Below, in pieces: positions 1 to 9,281 of a stretch of 13,861 nucleotides of DNA. The position numbers and the translations under genes were made by a program. The stretch's first letter is position 1; each line of letters begins with the position of its first letter. The DNA comes from Lunasporangiospora selenospora (taxonomy: Eukaryota; Mortierellomycota; Mortierellomycetes; Mortierellales; Mortierellaceae). The DNA lies in the NCBI GenBank assembly GCA_015680635.1, contig JAABOA010000256.1, positions 1,990-15,850 of the forward strand, read 5' to 3'. A model generated the notes under the pieces. That model saw only the letters and a program-made list of their open reading frames with translations, searched no databases and was not told the DNA's origin.

Positions 1-69
1 GGGGGCAACTATAATGATGCCTTGATATTGAGGAGCGAGGAGGTCCAGCAGTATCCTGTCGATGTGTAA
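1..69 (+). CDS. Possible 3' end of a gene cut by the window edge
   Basis: Frame 1 is open from the first base and ends at TAA 67-69, giving 22 residues (GGNYNDALILRSEEVQQYPV, then DV). The composition looks like a normal protein C-terminus, but 22 codons without a stop can occur by chance. I recognise no family. The only support is the open frame at the edge; sequence to the left would decide it. Confidence 0.15.
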   Translation, partial: GGNYNDALILRSEEVQQYPVDV

Positions 70-996
70 AAGCTATCACAGCTATTGTCCTAGCTACGGC
101 GGAGGACAGTCACGATCTATGACATATCCTATTGCGGCATCCTATAAAAAAGCAAGATGGATGAAAGAATGTCAGCCAACATCTGTGTGGGAAGGTATGG
201 TGCAATGGTGTGGAGTTGGAAGCAAATATGGGCCGCACTTTGAGGTAGGGAAAGACAATGGATGGTGTAGATGATATCGACAATGAATGGGTGGACCATA
301 GCAGCACTTTAACAAGTCTGCTGGGGTTTCTGCAGTGCCAAGTAATGATTTACCGACTTGGCCAGCTATCTTCGCAAAATAACAGAGCAGTGTAAAAATG
401 GACACTCAAGGAAGAATGTGTGAGGTGCACACACAAGCCGACTTCCTTTCAGTCCCTCTGTAGTACATGATTTTACTCTCAATCGTTGTCTGAATACGGG
501 AAACTGAAAAATACCACTCGACCCAAATGTAAATGTGTTATTTGTGAAACTCTTTGTCCTCAACTTTCCCGAATGTAATGTGTAGAAAAGTGCACCAATG
601 ATCACTGTTTTCCCCGTTTTTTGTTTGCTGTACACCTCTATTGAGCCCGGTCGAACAATGGTGAACCATCTTTTTTTTTTGTGATTGGGAGCCACGGGTT
701 CCTCTTCTTTCTATAACTGCAATTGATACCAGCTTATGCCCATCTTACCAACACTAATAAACAAACGCTAAAGAACTCCCAGCGGGACTTGTAGTCAGTC
801 ATGCCAGAGTTCTGATGCGGAAAAAGGACGATGGCGAATCTTCTTTTTCTTCCTTATTAGACTCTACTTGCGAAGTCCCATAAAAAGATCCCAAAGTTTT
901 CCAAGTTTTTTTTTCTCCATCTTCCCCTTTCCACTTTCTTTATTACATTACTCATATCCACCCTTTATTATACACTGAACGGTAGACATTACTAGA
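70..996. other. Gene-poor region, no supported gene
   Basis: About 0.9 kb without a convincing gene. Short open frames exist on both strands (for example 366-695 on the minus strand), but they start at non-ATG codons, resemble no family I know and have no splice or leader signals. AT-rich and pyrimidine-rich stretches with poly-T runs lie at 671-681 and 905-915. The segment 900-996 is CT-rich and ends in TTGTTTCAG, which would serve as a 3' splice site just before the RNase H-like relic. Confidence 0.5.
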
Positions 997-1579
997 TTGT
1001 TTCAGCAGCTTGCCAGAAAGAGCTATCAGCCGCCAGTTGAGGATAACATTAAGTGTCTGTCCCTCCCTCCTGGACACAGCTCTATCTACCTGGCAGAACT
1101 CCTCACAGCGGTAAAAGGTTTAAAGACCAACGCAAGGCCAAGGCACAACATCCGCCTGTTCATTGATAACCAAGCCGCCATGTACGGAATCCAGAGGGCC
1201 TTCAGCAGACTGTCTGGACTCGAGGCGGTCGCACACGTCCACAAAAACTGGACGCGATACTGGACATGTCCAAGTGTACCATCTAATTCGATGGTAAACC
1301 GCCCGTTGAAAAGACCGACGAATCTACCGAATAACACACCGGGCGCTCCTTTCATTTTGAAGAACCAACGCTCCACATCAACGGTAAGTTTACAGAAAGA
1401 AACCAATGGCCACTAACATATATCGCTAAAATACTAAATTATCTATTCATTGCTTTTTGACAGATCCATTGACCGACCCGTCAGTCGACCCAAAGAACGA
1501 GGAGGCTTCCCAAGCGAATATCAACAAAAATGTTGTCATTGTTGAATCCAGCAACATTTTAATTTCATACTCAGATTAA
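997..1579 (+). pseudogene. Decayed retrotransposon-like RNase H fragment
   Basis: An open frame with no ATG start covers 997-1416. Its first 80 or so codons resemble the RNase H domain of fungal retrotransposons. AELLTAVKGL (bases 1093-1122) carries the expected catalytic Glu at 1096-1098, and FIDNQAAM (1159-1182) carries the expected Asp at 1165-1167. The first catalytic Asp region and the reverse transcriptase are absent, so it is a fragment. Further down, the sense reading seems to shift frame: codons from 1335 (HTGRSFHFEEPTLHIN) join in phase across a GTAAGT...ACAG segment at 1384-1463 to a 37-codon tail (PLTDPSVDPKNEEAS and on) ending at TAA 1577-1579. Frame 1 itself hits a stop if joined across that segment. 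Two stops (1284 and 1332) interrupt the second frame upstream. I read this as a broken relic. The RNase H assignment is by motif only. Confidence 0.5.
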
Positions 1580-1951
1580 GAGGAACCAAACAGACAGCCA
1601 GAGGAGACGTTTATACATCGTCTGTAGTGGGCAGTTTTTACTCGAGCTGAGAGGGCCAGTATAAATGGACCATCTCCACGCCCTAATAAACGGACACTAC
1701 AGTTTTATCTTCTATTGTTGATGGGTGCGCTGGGTATTTGGATTGACTTTGAATCGGGATGGCTCGAGCTCTGAAAGGAGCCTGGTATCCTACCCGCCTT
1801 TTTGAACGACGATGTGACTTGCTTTTGGTGCTGAGGAAAGGTGGCACACATTTTTTTTTCTCGCGGATGCAAAGGATCAATTCTACATCTCTGGTCTTGC
1901 CATTTCTTCTTGCTCTCAGACTCTCAGTAGTTCTTCAAGGAGGCCGAAATC
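1580..1951 (+). promoter_or_regulatory. Upstream region of the Nup82/Nup88 gene
   Basis: This stretch between the relic and the nucleoporin start holds a TATAAAT at 1660-1666 and a T-run at 1851-1859 followed by a CT-rich leader up to about 1925. Two ATGs (1759 and 1867) share one frame that overlaps the main start and ends at 2004. If the transcript began near the TATA-like site, these would have to be bypassed, so transcription probably starts downstream of 1869. No start site can be fixed from sequence alone. Confidence 0.25.
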
Positions 1952-4900
1952 ATGGATTCCCAGTTCCAAAAGCCAACATGGCTCAATCAGCTGCCAGACC
2001 ATAGCATCTTTGAGCTTGATGAACAAGAATATCTTGAATGGGCGCGTCTCAACAACAGCAGTGCTGGCGCAACGACAGTCTCGACCACATCCAAAGCAGC
2101 GAAATCAGGATTCGGATTCGGCGTTCCAACCACATTCACATCAGACAGGGATTCCGTTGGACTTGATGAGCTCAAGGAGGACTATGAGCAGTTATTCCAG
2201 GGATTGTCTTGCATGGCCATCCATGGACAGGATCTCTACGTGGCTGTGGGCCGACAGGTTCGGTACACGAGTCTCGCTGACTTGAAGAAGGGCGTGGAAA
2301 CCCATGGTCGCAATGCAGCAGCATCCTATATCCAGCAAAAGCAACACAAGGTACCTTCATGACTAGGCGCAAATGCTTTTTTGAAACCAGTCATCGCGCC
2401 TTTACCCCCGTACATTTAACAAAACGTTTGTTAATGCTTTCTTTTTTTTTGTTTGTTTGTTGGCACAGGTGCTGAAGATCCAAAACATCGATTTTGATAT
2501 CCGCCGCCTGGTTCTCAACCAAGAAGGAAAACTGATGGCTATTGTGGGCGATGAAAAAGTGGTCATTGCTGCGCTCCCAAAGACGATCAAACAGGATCCC
2601 AAGGCTGTCAACTGCAAATCATTTATCCTCGGAGAGTACTATCACATCAATAAGGGACCAACCAAGGTTGTCAAGGTCCTCTGGCATCCCCTCAGCAAAG
2701 GCTTCACACACGTCCTCATCTTGACTCATGACAGTCTTCTCAGGTGAGGAAAATAGGTGGATCTTTTGGCACTGGTACATTTTTAAATGGGCAAATTTAT
2801 TTACTGGCTCTTGATTTTTTTTCTTGTAGGATGTACGATGTAGCTACCGACATTGATGAGCCAGAGCAGATCTACAACTTTGGAAGCGGCGGAAGAGTAT
2901 CAGGCGTATTCGGACCCGATGTCGACGATGCCGCTTCATTCTGTTTTGGCTCAAAGTACTCTGAGTGGGGCCAGCTTTCGGTATACTGCTTGACTCACAC
3001 GGGCGATATTTTCATGATCTGTCCCGTCATGCCCGAAAATTGGTACTGTCACTACAGAGGCTGCACTTTTTTTTAAACTCTCATCTTTCACTTTTCGCAT
3101 GTTGTACTTATTCGACCTCGTTTTCTCAACCACCATTCTAGTCTATTGGAAAAGTCAGATCTTGATGAGATTCGCTCCAACCTGGAAAATGTTGACATTT
3201 TAGCATCAGCAGATGATTCAGAGGCAACACAGGCAGCTTTTGGAAAGGAATGGGTCAAAAGCCTACTGGAGAGCGTTCAGCCCCATCCATTCTCGGATGA
3301 AGTTGTAATAGTGAGGAGCCCTATCTTGAAACATGCCGAAGTGGTCCGACAGGGTCCTTTTCTCTACCAGCCCCCTCCTATCGAGTTGGATGACGATGAT
3401 AATAAGGCGAGCGATATTCTCTGTTTGGAGACGGAGGCTGCCGAAGTCATTGCTGTGGCTCATTCTTGTGGCAAGGTTGACATTTGTATAGCAGTTGACC
3501 GACCAATGGCTAGATGGGCAATCTCACGTCCACACAAGAGTTCTCTCAGGAAAATGTCACAGTCCTCAGGATCAGAGAATATCCCAACAGATCTCCCAGT
3601 AATTTCCGTATACGAATCGGTCGACTTGGGGCTCTTGAAGGTGTTTGGAGTTTCCAGCACATCGGGTGGCAGAGGATACGGCTTGCAGGAGAATCGACTG
3701 AGCATCCCCAACCACCCTGTTTTGGTGCCAGACACGATGTATGGCGACATGTTTTATGTGTATCATGAGGCAGGAGCGCATTGCGTATCGGTCCGACCAT
3801 GGTTGGATAGACTATCAGCTCTATATGAAGCCGCTAGTCTTGGACAGGCAGCTGGACTGGATGGCAAAATTGCGGCTTTCTATGATGCCAAGGTGAAATC
3901 AACCGTAGGATGCATTGTAAATACTCGCCCAACGCGCGCAAGGTGAGTAGTGTTGTGGAGATGAATCTTACGCAAACCATGTGAATTTTGCTGATTCTAA
4001 TATTGACTCTATTACAATTGTGCCTTTAGTGCTGTTGCACCAGTCATTGGTTGCTCTGTCGTGACAGATGCATACCTGGAGTACTCGCTCCTCCTCCTCA
4101 CATCTTCTTTGCAACTTATTGGACTGGAGCTCATACCCAGACCCCGAACAACGACCGCATCCTCGACTGCAGCGCTTGACTCGACAGGCACATTTGGATC
4201 ATTAATGAGGGCACCCAACAACAGCACGGGCTCACCAAATGATGAGGTCATATACCAGAATACACTGACGCTACCCATGTTCGAGAACCAGGATCTGCTG
4301 TCGATGAATGGGTTGCCCCTCCAACCAAAGGTAGTCTTGCCCCCTGGCGTTGGTTCCGCCAAGATTATTGTCACGGAAGAGAATCTCGAGTTCTTGGGCA
4401 AGATGGTGCAAGGAATCCGCGAGTCGTTGCGTGACGTATACACCTCCTGCGATATCGCTCAGCAACGGTATGTTTTAATGAGAAGAGACAAAGGGCTGGT
4501 GCGACAGCGTTTACTTTATGACTTGGAATCACTATCAGCTTGTATTCTACTAGCGCATGCATTTAATATATATATATGTATATTTCTCGACCTCTTTTTT
4601 GATAGAATGGTGGCTCAGGAAGCAGAGTATAAGCGACAGCAGGACAAGGTCAACAAGACGCATGAACACATTCGGACGACACTCGCAAATAAGATGCAGC
4701 AGCAGGTTGATCGACAAGATGCCCAGAATGCTCTCCAGCGCAAGCTAATGGCACGTGCGGATGAATTGCTCCAGAGGTTGATGGAGTCGCGCGAGCCCGA
4801 GCTGAGCCCTGCAGAGAAGCAGTGGGTCCATGACGTAGCCAAGTCTGAGAAGGCTGTCAAGACCTTTGATGAACGGAGGAATCGCGTGCTGGCTCAACAT

Positions 4901-5248
4901 GATATCTTGAAGAGACGATTACAGGAAATGAATTCTACTCTGCAGGGTTCTGATGGTGTTCGCCACTTGGGTTCAAATGCCAATTCAAATGAGGCACATG
5001 TGGCGAACCCACGTTATGGAACGGCCCAGCTAAAGACAGTAGAAAGTGCACTTTCTGTCGAGTAAGTATCAAGGTTTTGATGAAGAGATGTGCTGCTGTC
5101 ACACTAGAGTGGAATACTCATTGTATCCTTCAAATGTCATTATTATCATACTAGGTCCCAACTACTAGACACTACTCTCAAGATGGTGGCAGACGTGTCA
5201 TCTCGACTGGAGGTTCTGGATATATCTCGAGAAGTTACAGAGGCTTGA
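1952..5248 (+). CDS. NUP82: Nuclear pore protein Nup82/Nup88 family
   Basis: Structural nucleoporin of the cytoplasmic face of the nuclear pore. In its family it holds the Nup159/Nup214 complex and supports mRNA export. Seven exons: 1952-2350, 2469-2743, 2830-3042, 3142-3942, 4030-4467, 4606-5061, 5155-5248. All introns are GT...AG and phases agree, giving 891 aa (yeast and human proteins are about 710-740 aa). The N-terminal two thirds fits the family beta-propeller: WLNQLPDHSIFE near residue 10, then VLWHPLS and THVLILTHDSLLRMYDV around the exon 2/3 junction, VYESVDLG at about 452 and YHEAGAH at 503-509, which match landmarks of animal Nup88. From about residue 680 the chain is highly charged and heptad-like, the C-terminal coiled coil that assembles with its partners. 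The ATG at 1952 is chosen because the family's start-proximal motif follows directly. The least certain junction is exon 3/4, where the acceptor is TCTAG. Confidence 0.92.
4468..4605 (+). other. Nup82/Nup88 intron 5, stop-free and divisible by three
   Basis: The intron starts GTATGT and ends TTTTTTGATAG, with an AT-repeat at about 4564-4577. Its length is 138 nt and it has no stop in the host frame, so the host reading frame runs straight through. Removing it joins Gln708 to Arg709-Met-Val-Ala at the start of the coiled coil. Retaining it would add 46 residues including a hydrophobic run (ACILLAHAFNIYICIFL) that is out of place in a coiled coil, so I treat it as an intron. Confidence 0.8.
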
Positions 5249-5300
5249 AATGGAGTTGCACCCCTGCCCTCCTCAAGTCAGGTCTCTCTGCTTCTTCGGC

Positions 5301-5306
5301 AATAAA
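5301..5306 (+). terminator. Candidate poly(A) signal of the Nup82/Nup88 gene
   Basis: AATAAA lies 53 nt after the TGA stop of the nucleoporin gene, a usual distance. This is the only canonical hexamer close downstream. Fungal 3' ends are loosely specified, so it is a candidate only. Confidence 0.4.
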
Positions 5307-6166
5307 CAACATGGTGGATTAAAAATGACCGGGTTACTTTTACTCTCGGTGTGATTCGCAATGTGGTACGGGAGCCCATTTAGGAGTCTATTCCAGGGCA
5401 AGTTGAATACTCGTGGAAGTCATGGTTTGTGTTCTTGAGTAGGTTGCTTACGAAGCACAAATTGGGACACAGGGGCTAGTGCATTGCTTTGGTGCACAAA
5501 AAAAACAAGAGTAGCCAAGAATTGGCCTTGGCTCTGGAGCACAAAAAGGTGTACCCCACCTGGTAGTGGAATATTCTTGGCAAATGCAATTGTTGTCTTG
5601 TATCCGTGCAACATGCTTGGTCGGCTTGACTTGTCAGCCGAGGAGAGGCAGGGGTATCAGTGCCCAAAATGGGTTGGTAAAGTGAGCATTGATGTCTGCG
5701 GAGCATATCCTCTCCACAGTCCAGGGCAGGTGGATGTGTTTGATGTGTGTGCACGACCCGGCTCTTTTTATTATGTGCGCGAGTGGACGGTGAGGCAAAG
5801 TCTTGTAAAGAGAGAGAGAGCAGAGAAGAGCGCTGCATCGTGGACCGAGGTACCTGTTGACGAGCTAAACAAGAAAGTTGAAGACGGAGAGCCAAGAGCA
5901 TTTCATGTGTGATCCAGCGATTGTCTCCAGCATACTATTTTTTTTTGCTCCTCTTTATTCTTCGCCGTCTTGCCGCCACAAATACTGCACTCTCTCTTTC
6001 TACCTTTTTTGTCCTTTCTACTCCTCTTCATCCATCCCCTGCCTCTGCTCTTGCTCCTCTCCTTTGCCTTTCTCCTTTTCATTTACCTCTGCTGCATACC
6101 AGTCAGCCACCCGTTGGCTGTAAGGATCCATCTCCGCCGCATAGACCCTCCTTCCTCAGGCCCTCT
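5307..6166. other. Intergenic region and CT-rich leader of the Iml2 gene
   Basis: Bases 5307-5900 hold no gene I can support. Open frames of about 140 codons on both strands (5484-5912 plus, 5476-5901 minus) mirror each other, start at non-ATG codons and match no family. A short AG repeat lies at 5809-5820. From about 5938 to 6110 the plus strand is strongly pyrimidine-rich (T-run at 5938-5946, then CT-rich), typical of fungal core promoters and leaders, leading into the Iml2/TTC39 start. Confidence 0.5.
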
Positions 6167-6190
6167 ATGCACCATGCACACATACGATAG
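6167..6190 (+). promoter_or_regulatory. Seven-codon upstream ORF overlapping the Iml2 start
   Basis: ATG at 6167 encodes MHHAHIR and stops at TAG 6188-6190. It lies seven bases before the first in-frame ATG of the Iml2 gene (6174) and overlaps it in another frame. The uORF ATG has T at -3 (poor context), whereas 6174 has A at -3 (CACCATGC, good context). Leaky scanning would therefore reach 6174, while ribosomes that use the uORF could reinitiate at the next in-frame ATG, 6288. Whether it is on the mRNA depends on the transcription start. Confidence 0.4.
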
Positions 6191-9094
6191 TCTCCAGCCG
6201 AACATCAACCCGTCGCGGCGGACTCCCTCTCTGCCCCAGCAACCCAAGAAGCCAGTCCCCAACTGGCACCTCCTCGTCCGACCAGCCATGTCCGATGCGA
6301 ATCCACGCAAATCGAACCTGGAAAAGCTGTTGGATGAAGACTTGGCCGAATTACGGATTGCGATGGATCTCTTTTTGAATTCACGCATGAACCAAGCCGA
6401 AGAGTTGGTCATGTCCCGTGCCCGACAAAAGCCCGATTCAATGTATTACCAACTTGGCGTGGCCTTGTTGATGGCTCTTCGGGCCATTTTGACATTTCAC
6501 CCAGACAAGATTGAGCAGGCGATGAAGGCATTTGATGCAACCTTGAAGATTGCGAATCAGCATCGCAAGCCAGCGAGTTCAGTGGTTGGCTTGAGCACAG
6601 TCAAGTCGATTGGGTCATGGGTGATTGGTAATATCGGAGCAGGAAGCTTCCGAGGCATGACAAGACTGGAGAAGCATGCGGTAAGGAGAAAAGATCCAAA
6701 AAAAAGGAGAATGTGTGACAGATTTCCCCCCTGGACCTAATCATCCAACCACAACGCGTCTTCCCTCTTCAATCTACGATCAACTATATATCTCCAATCT
6801 AGGAACTGGTTTATGCCGAGGCCACTGTGCTCCGCGCTGGATTCAGCGTGCTCTACTACCAGGATTTTTGGTCTCTGTTCGAAGAGTCCTTCTCACTCCG
6901 GTCAGCATTCGCAGTCTTTAACGGACTCAAGTCTCACTTTGACCAAGTCGAGCAAGAACTCAAGGCGGGCGGCGACATTACCGAGCATTATTTGGACGAA
7001 CACCTCGTGACGGGGCTCATCTTTGCAGCTTCTCTCTTTAATATCGCCATCAGCTTCTTTCCCGACACGATCATCAAGCTTTTGCAGTTTGTCGGTTTCC
7101 CTGCGGATCGTGACTGGGGTCTTGGTCTGCTCAACACAGCTGGCATGTGGAGTCATGAAGCTCCGGAAAAGAGTCATACGGACGGCAGTGTAAAGGGAAT
7201 GACGACTTCTGAGAACGGGACTAATAGCAACGACAATGGCAATGAGGGATCGGCTACAGAGCTAAAGGAACGACTTTCATCTTATACGAATGAGGGTCTC
7301 CGAAGGCAGATATGTGACATGGCTCCAATCGCTATCCATCTGATTGCAGCGTCGTTTGTCCCATTCCGGCATGTTGACTATTCGTTTGCCGAAAAGATTA
7401 ACAACTACAACCTCCACAAGGTATTTTTTTTTTCTATGAAAGTCTTGTTTAAAAAGTAAAAATGTGCTTGAATGAGTGTGTTTTCTAACGCGTTGCTCTA
7501 AACCTCATTGTTATGTAAAACAGTATCCAGAGTCAATGTTCTTCCAGTTCCTAAAGGCACGACATGCTCAAGTGAACACACGATTAGACGACGCAATTGC
7601 CATCCATGAGGCGATTGAGGTCGAACAAGAGTGGCGTAATCTGAAGCACGCGTGTACATTCGAACAACTCATGTGTGCAATGATGGAGTCGAACCATGAC
7701 CTAGCCTGTTCCAAAAGTCGAATTCTCCTCCGTGAGAGCAATTGGTCAAAGACCATCTTTCGATACCTGGCAGCCATCACGACAATGTGTCGAGGTCAAT
7801 CAAAGGAAGAAAAGCGAGTACCAGAGTTGATGAAGAAGGTTGAACCCGGCATGCAAAAGTTTTGTGGAGTAGAAGTGTTCCCTGAGGTAAAGAGTTGATT
7901 ATATTTTGATTGGTACTTTTGCTCATTACACTTTGAACGAACCTAATCACTTAATCGTGGAAATGTCCATTTTATTTTGGACCCGGATAGACGTACTGTG
8001 CAAGAAAGGCGAATCGCTACCTGAAGGAAGGTCATTTGATACTGGCAGACTATGACTTCTTGGTTCTCTGGAACGGATTCGAGATGATGCCACTCAAATC
8101 ATTGAGGGTTGCGCTTTCTAATATCATGCAGGAGGTCCAGCGACTCGAGGCGCTCCTCCCTCCTTCCATGGCCTCAATCTCGGAACGACCCTTGCCAAAG
8201 GGTGACTACACGATCGAGGCTGCGTCAAAGCTTTGGGGCTCATTCCTTTCGAGCACCGTTGGTGTCCATGCGCTGACCAAGGCAGACAGGGTCGAAGGAT
8301 ACGATCATTACTATGACGATTTGTGCATTGCCCATTATCTTTTGGGTCTGGTTGCGAAGCATATTGCCTTTTTCCCTGAAGAAGTCTTTGACGAAGACAT
8401 GGGCACAATGGCGCTGCGGTCGTTCAAAACGGTCTTTAGGTATGCGCCATATATCAAGGACGATACGTATGCCTATTACCTGTCGCATTTCCATGTAGGC
8501 CAAATCTTGATGGATCAAGGACTCCTGAACGAGGCAGAAGAAAAGTTCAAGTACCTGTTGAGTACCATTCATCCAACATTGATGTCCCTGCCAGCGTTGA
8601 TAGCGGGCAAGAACAGAAATTCGCTCGAAGTGATCGTGTTGGCAAAGGCCCATGCGGCCATGTATTTACTTAACGAGGACCGAGCTAATGCTGGAGGAGA
8701 TGCAGAGTCGAGCCACGGAGAGGGAGTTCGGAGCCATTCTGCATACCCAAGCTCAGCTCATCTCCCAGCCTCAAAAACCAGTTCGTCAGTCCAGGTCGAT
8801 AAAACGAACCAACCGTCACCAGTACCGGCATCTTCCTACCTGGCCACAATGTTCAGAGGGATGGGCTTTAACGCGTCGCGAGGAAATGTTGATGCAGTCT
8901 CGAGTGTAGGAGAGGACGAGTCTGAATCTGCTTTGGACAGTCTCTCGTTGAACTCGGCCTCCTCAGTGTCGTCAAACAAGTCCATACCGCCGTCTGTTAA
9001 TCTTGTTGGACAAGGCAGTCCTACAAAGAGTCAGCATAACTTTACATCGTTCCCAACGGTCGAAGTCCGGCACGAACGTGAACAAGAAGTTTAG
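6174..9094 (+). CDS. IML2: Iml2/TTC39 family TPR protein (inclusion body clearance)
   Basis: Yeast Iml2 works at lipid droplets/mitochondria in clearing protein inclusion bodies; animal relatives are TTC39A-C. Four exons, 6174-6680, 6803-7420, 7524-7886 and 7991-9094, join in phase 0 at each intron (122, 103 and 104 nt) to give 863 aa, somewhat longer than yeast Iml2 (about 730). Family landmarks run in order: LDEDLAELRIAMDLF near residue 55, YYQLGVALLMALRAIL, VYAEATVLRAGFSVL at the start of exon 2, LVTGLIFAASLFNI, GFPADRDWGLGLL, then YLKEGHLILADYDF and TYAYYLSHFHVGQIL in exon 4, the helical TPR-like array. Residues from about 733 on form a Ser-rich low-complexity tail. The start is either 6174 (first ATG, good context) or 6288 (MSDANPRKSNLEKLL), 38 codons later; conservation appears only after 6288. 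The gene converges with the FUN14 gene, with 187 nt between stops. Confidence 0.94.
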
Positions 9095-9281
9095 TTTTCT
9101 TGTTTAATACCCCTTCCCCATTCTCTTTAAATGCTTAATATCCTTGTGCGTGTTCCATTATGATACTCGAATTCATTCTTAATTTACATAATCAATGAGT
9201 CTATGACATGCTCCCCTCAGATAAAATAAGAAAAAAAAAGAGAGTATCCGTCATTTTCATCTTTTTGAGCCACCACTGCAT
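9095..9281. other. Shared 3' region of convergent Iml2 and FUN14 genes
   Basis: Only 187 nt separate the two stop codons, so both 3' UTRs and poly(A) sites must lie here or overlap into the opposite gene. No canonical AATAAA is seen on either strand; an AT-rich stretch with ATAAAATAAG at 9221-9230 is the nearest variant for the plus-strand gene. Confidence 0.5.

Noticed and set aside
62-274. Plus-strand frame of 70 codons rich in Trp, Cys and Gly
   Set aside because: No ATG context or homology that I recognise, and a minus-strand frame overlaps it; probably chance.
366-695. Minus-strand frame of 109 codons
   Set aside because: Begins at GTG, has no family likeness and lies in low-complexity AT-rich sequence.
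4468-4605. Reading the 46 extra codons as part of the nucleoporin exon
   Set aside because: The segment has a GTATGT donor, a T-rich GATAG acceptor and an AT-repeat, and its hydrophobic translation would break the coiled coil; splicing it out joins in phase.
5476-5912. Opposed open frames of about 140 codons on both strands between the nucleoporin and Iml2 genes
   Set aside because: Non-ATG starts, no recognisable domain, no splice signals, and the two frames simply mirror each other; intergenic sequence.
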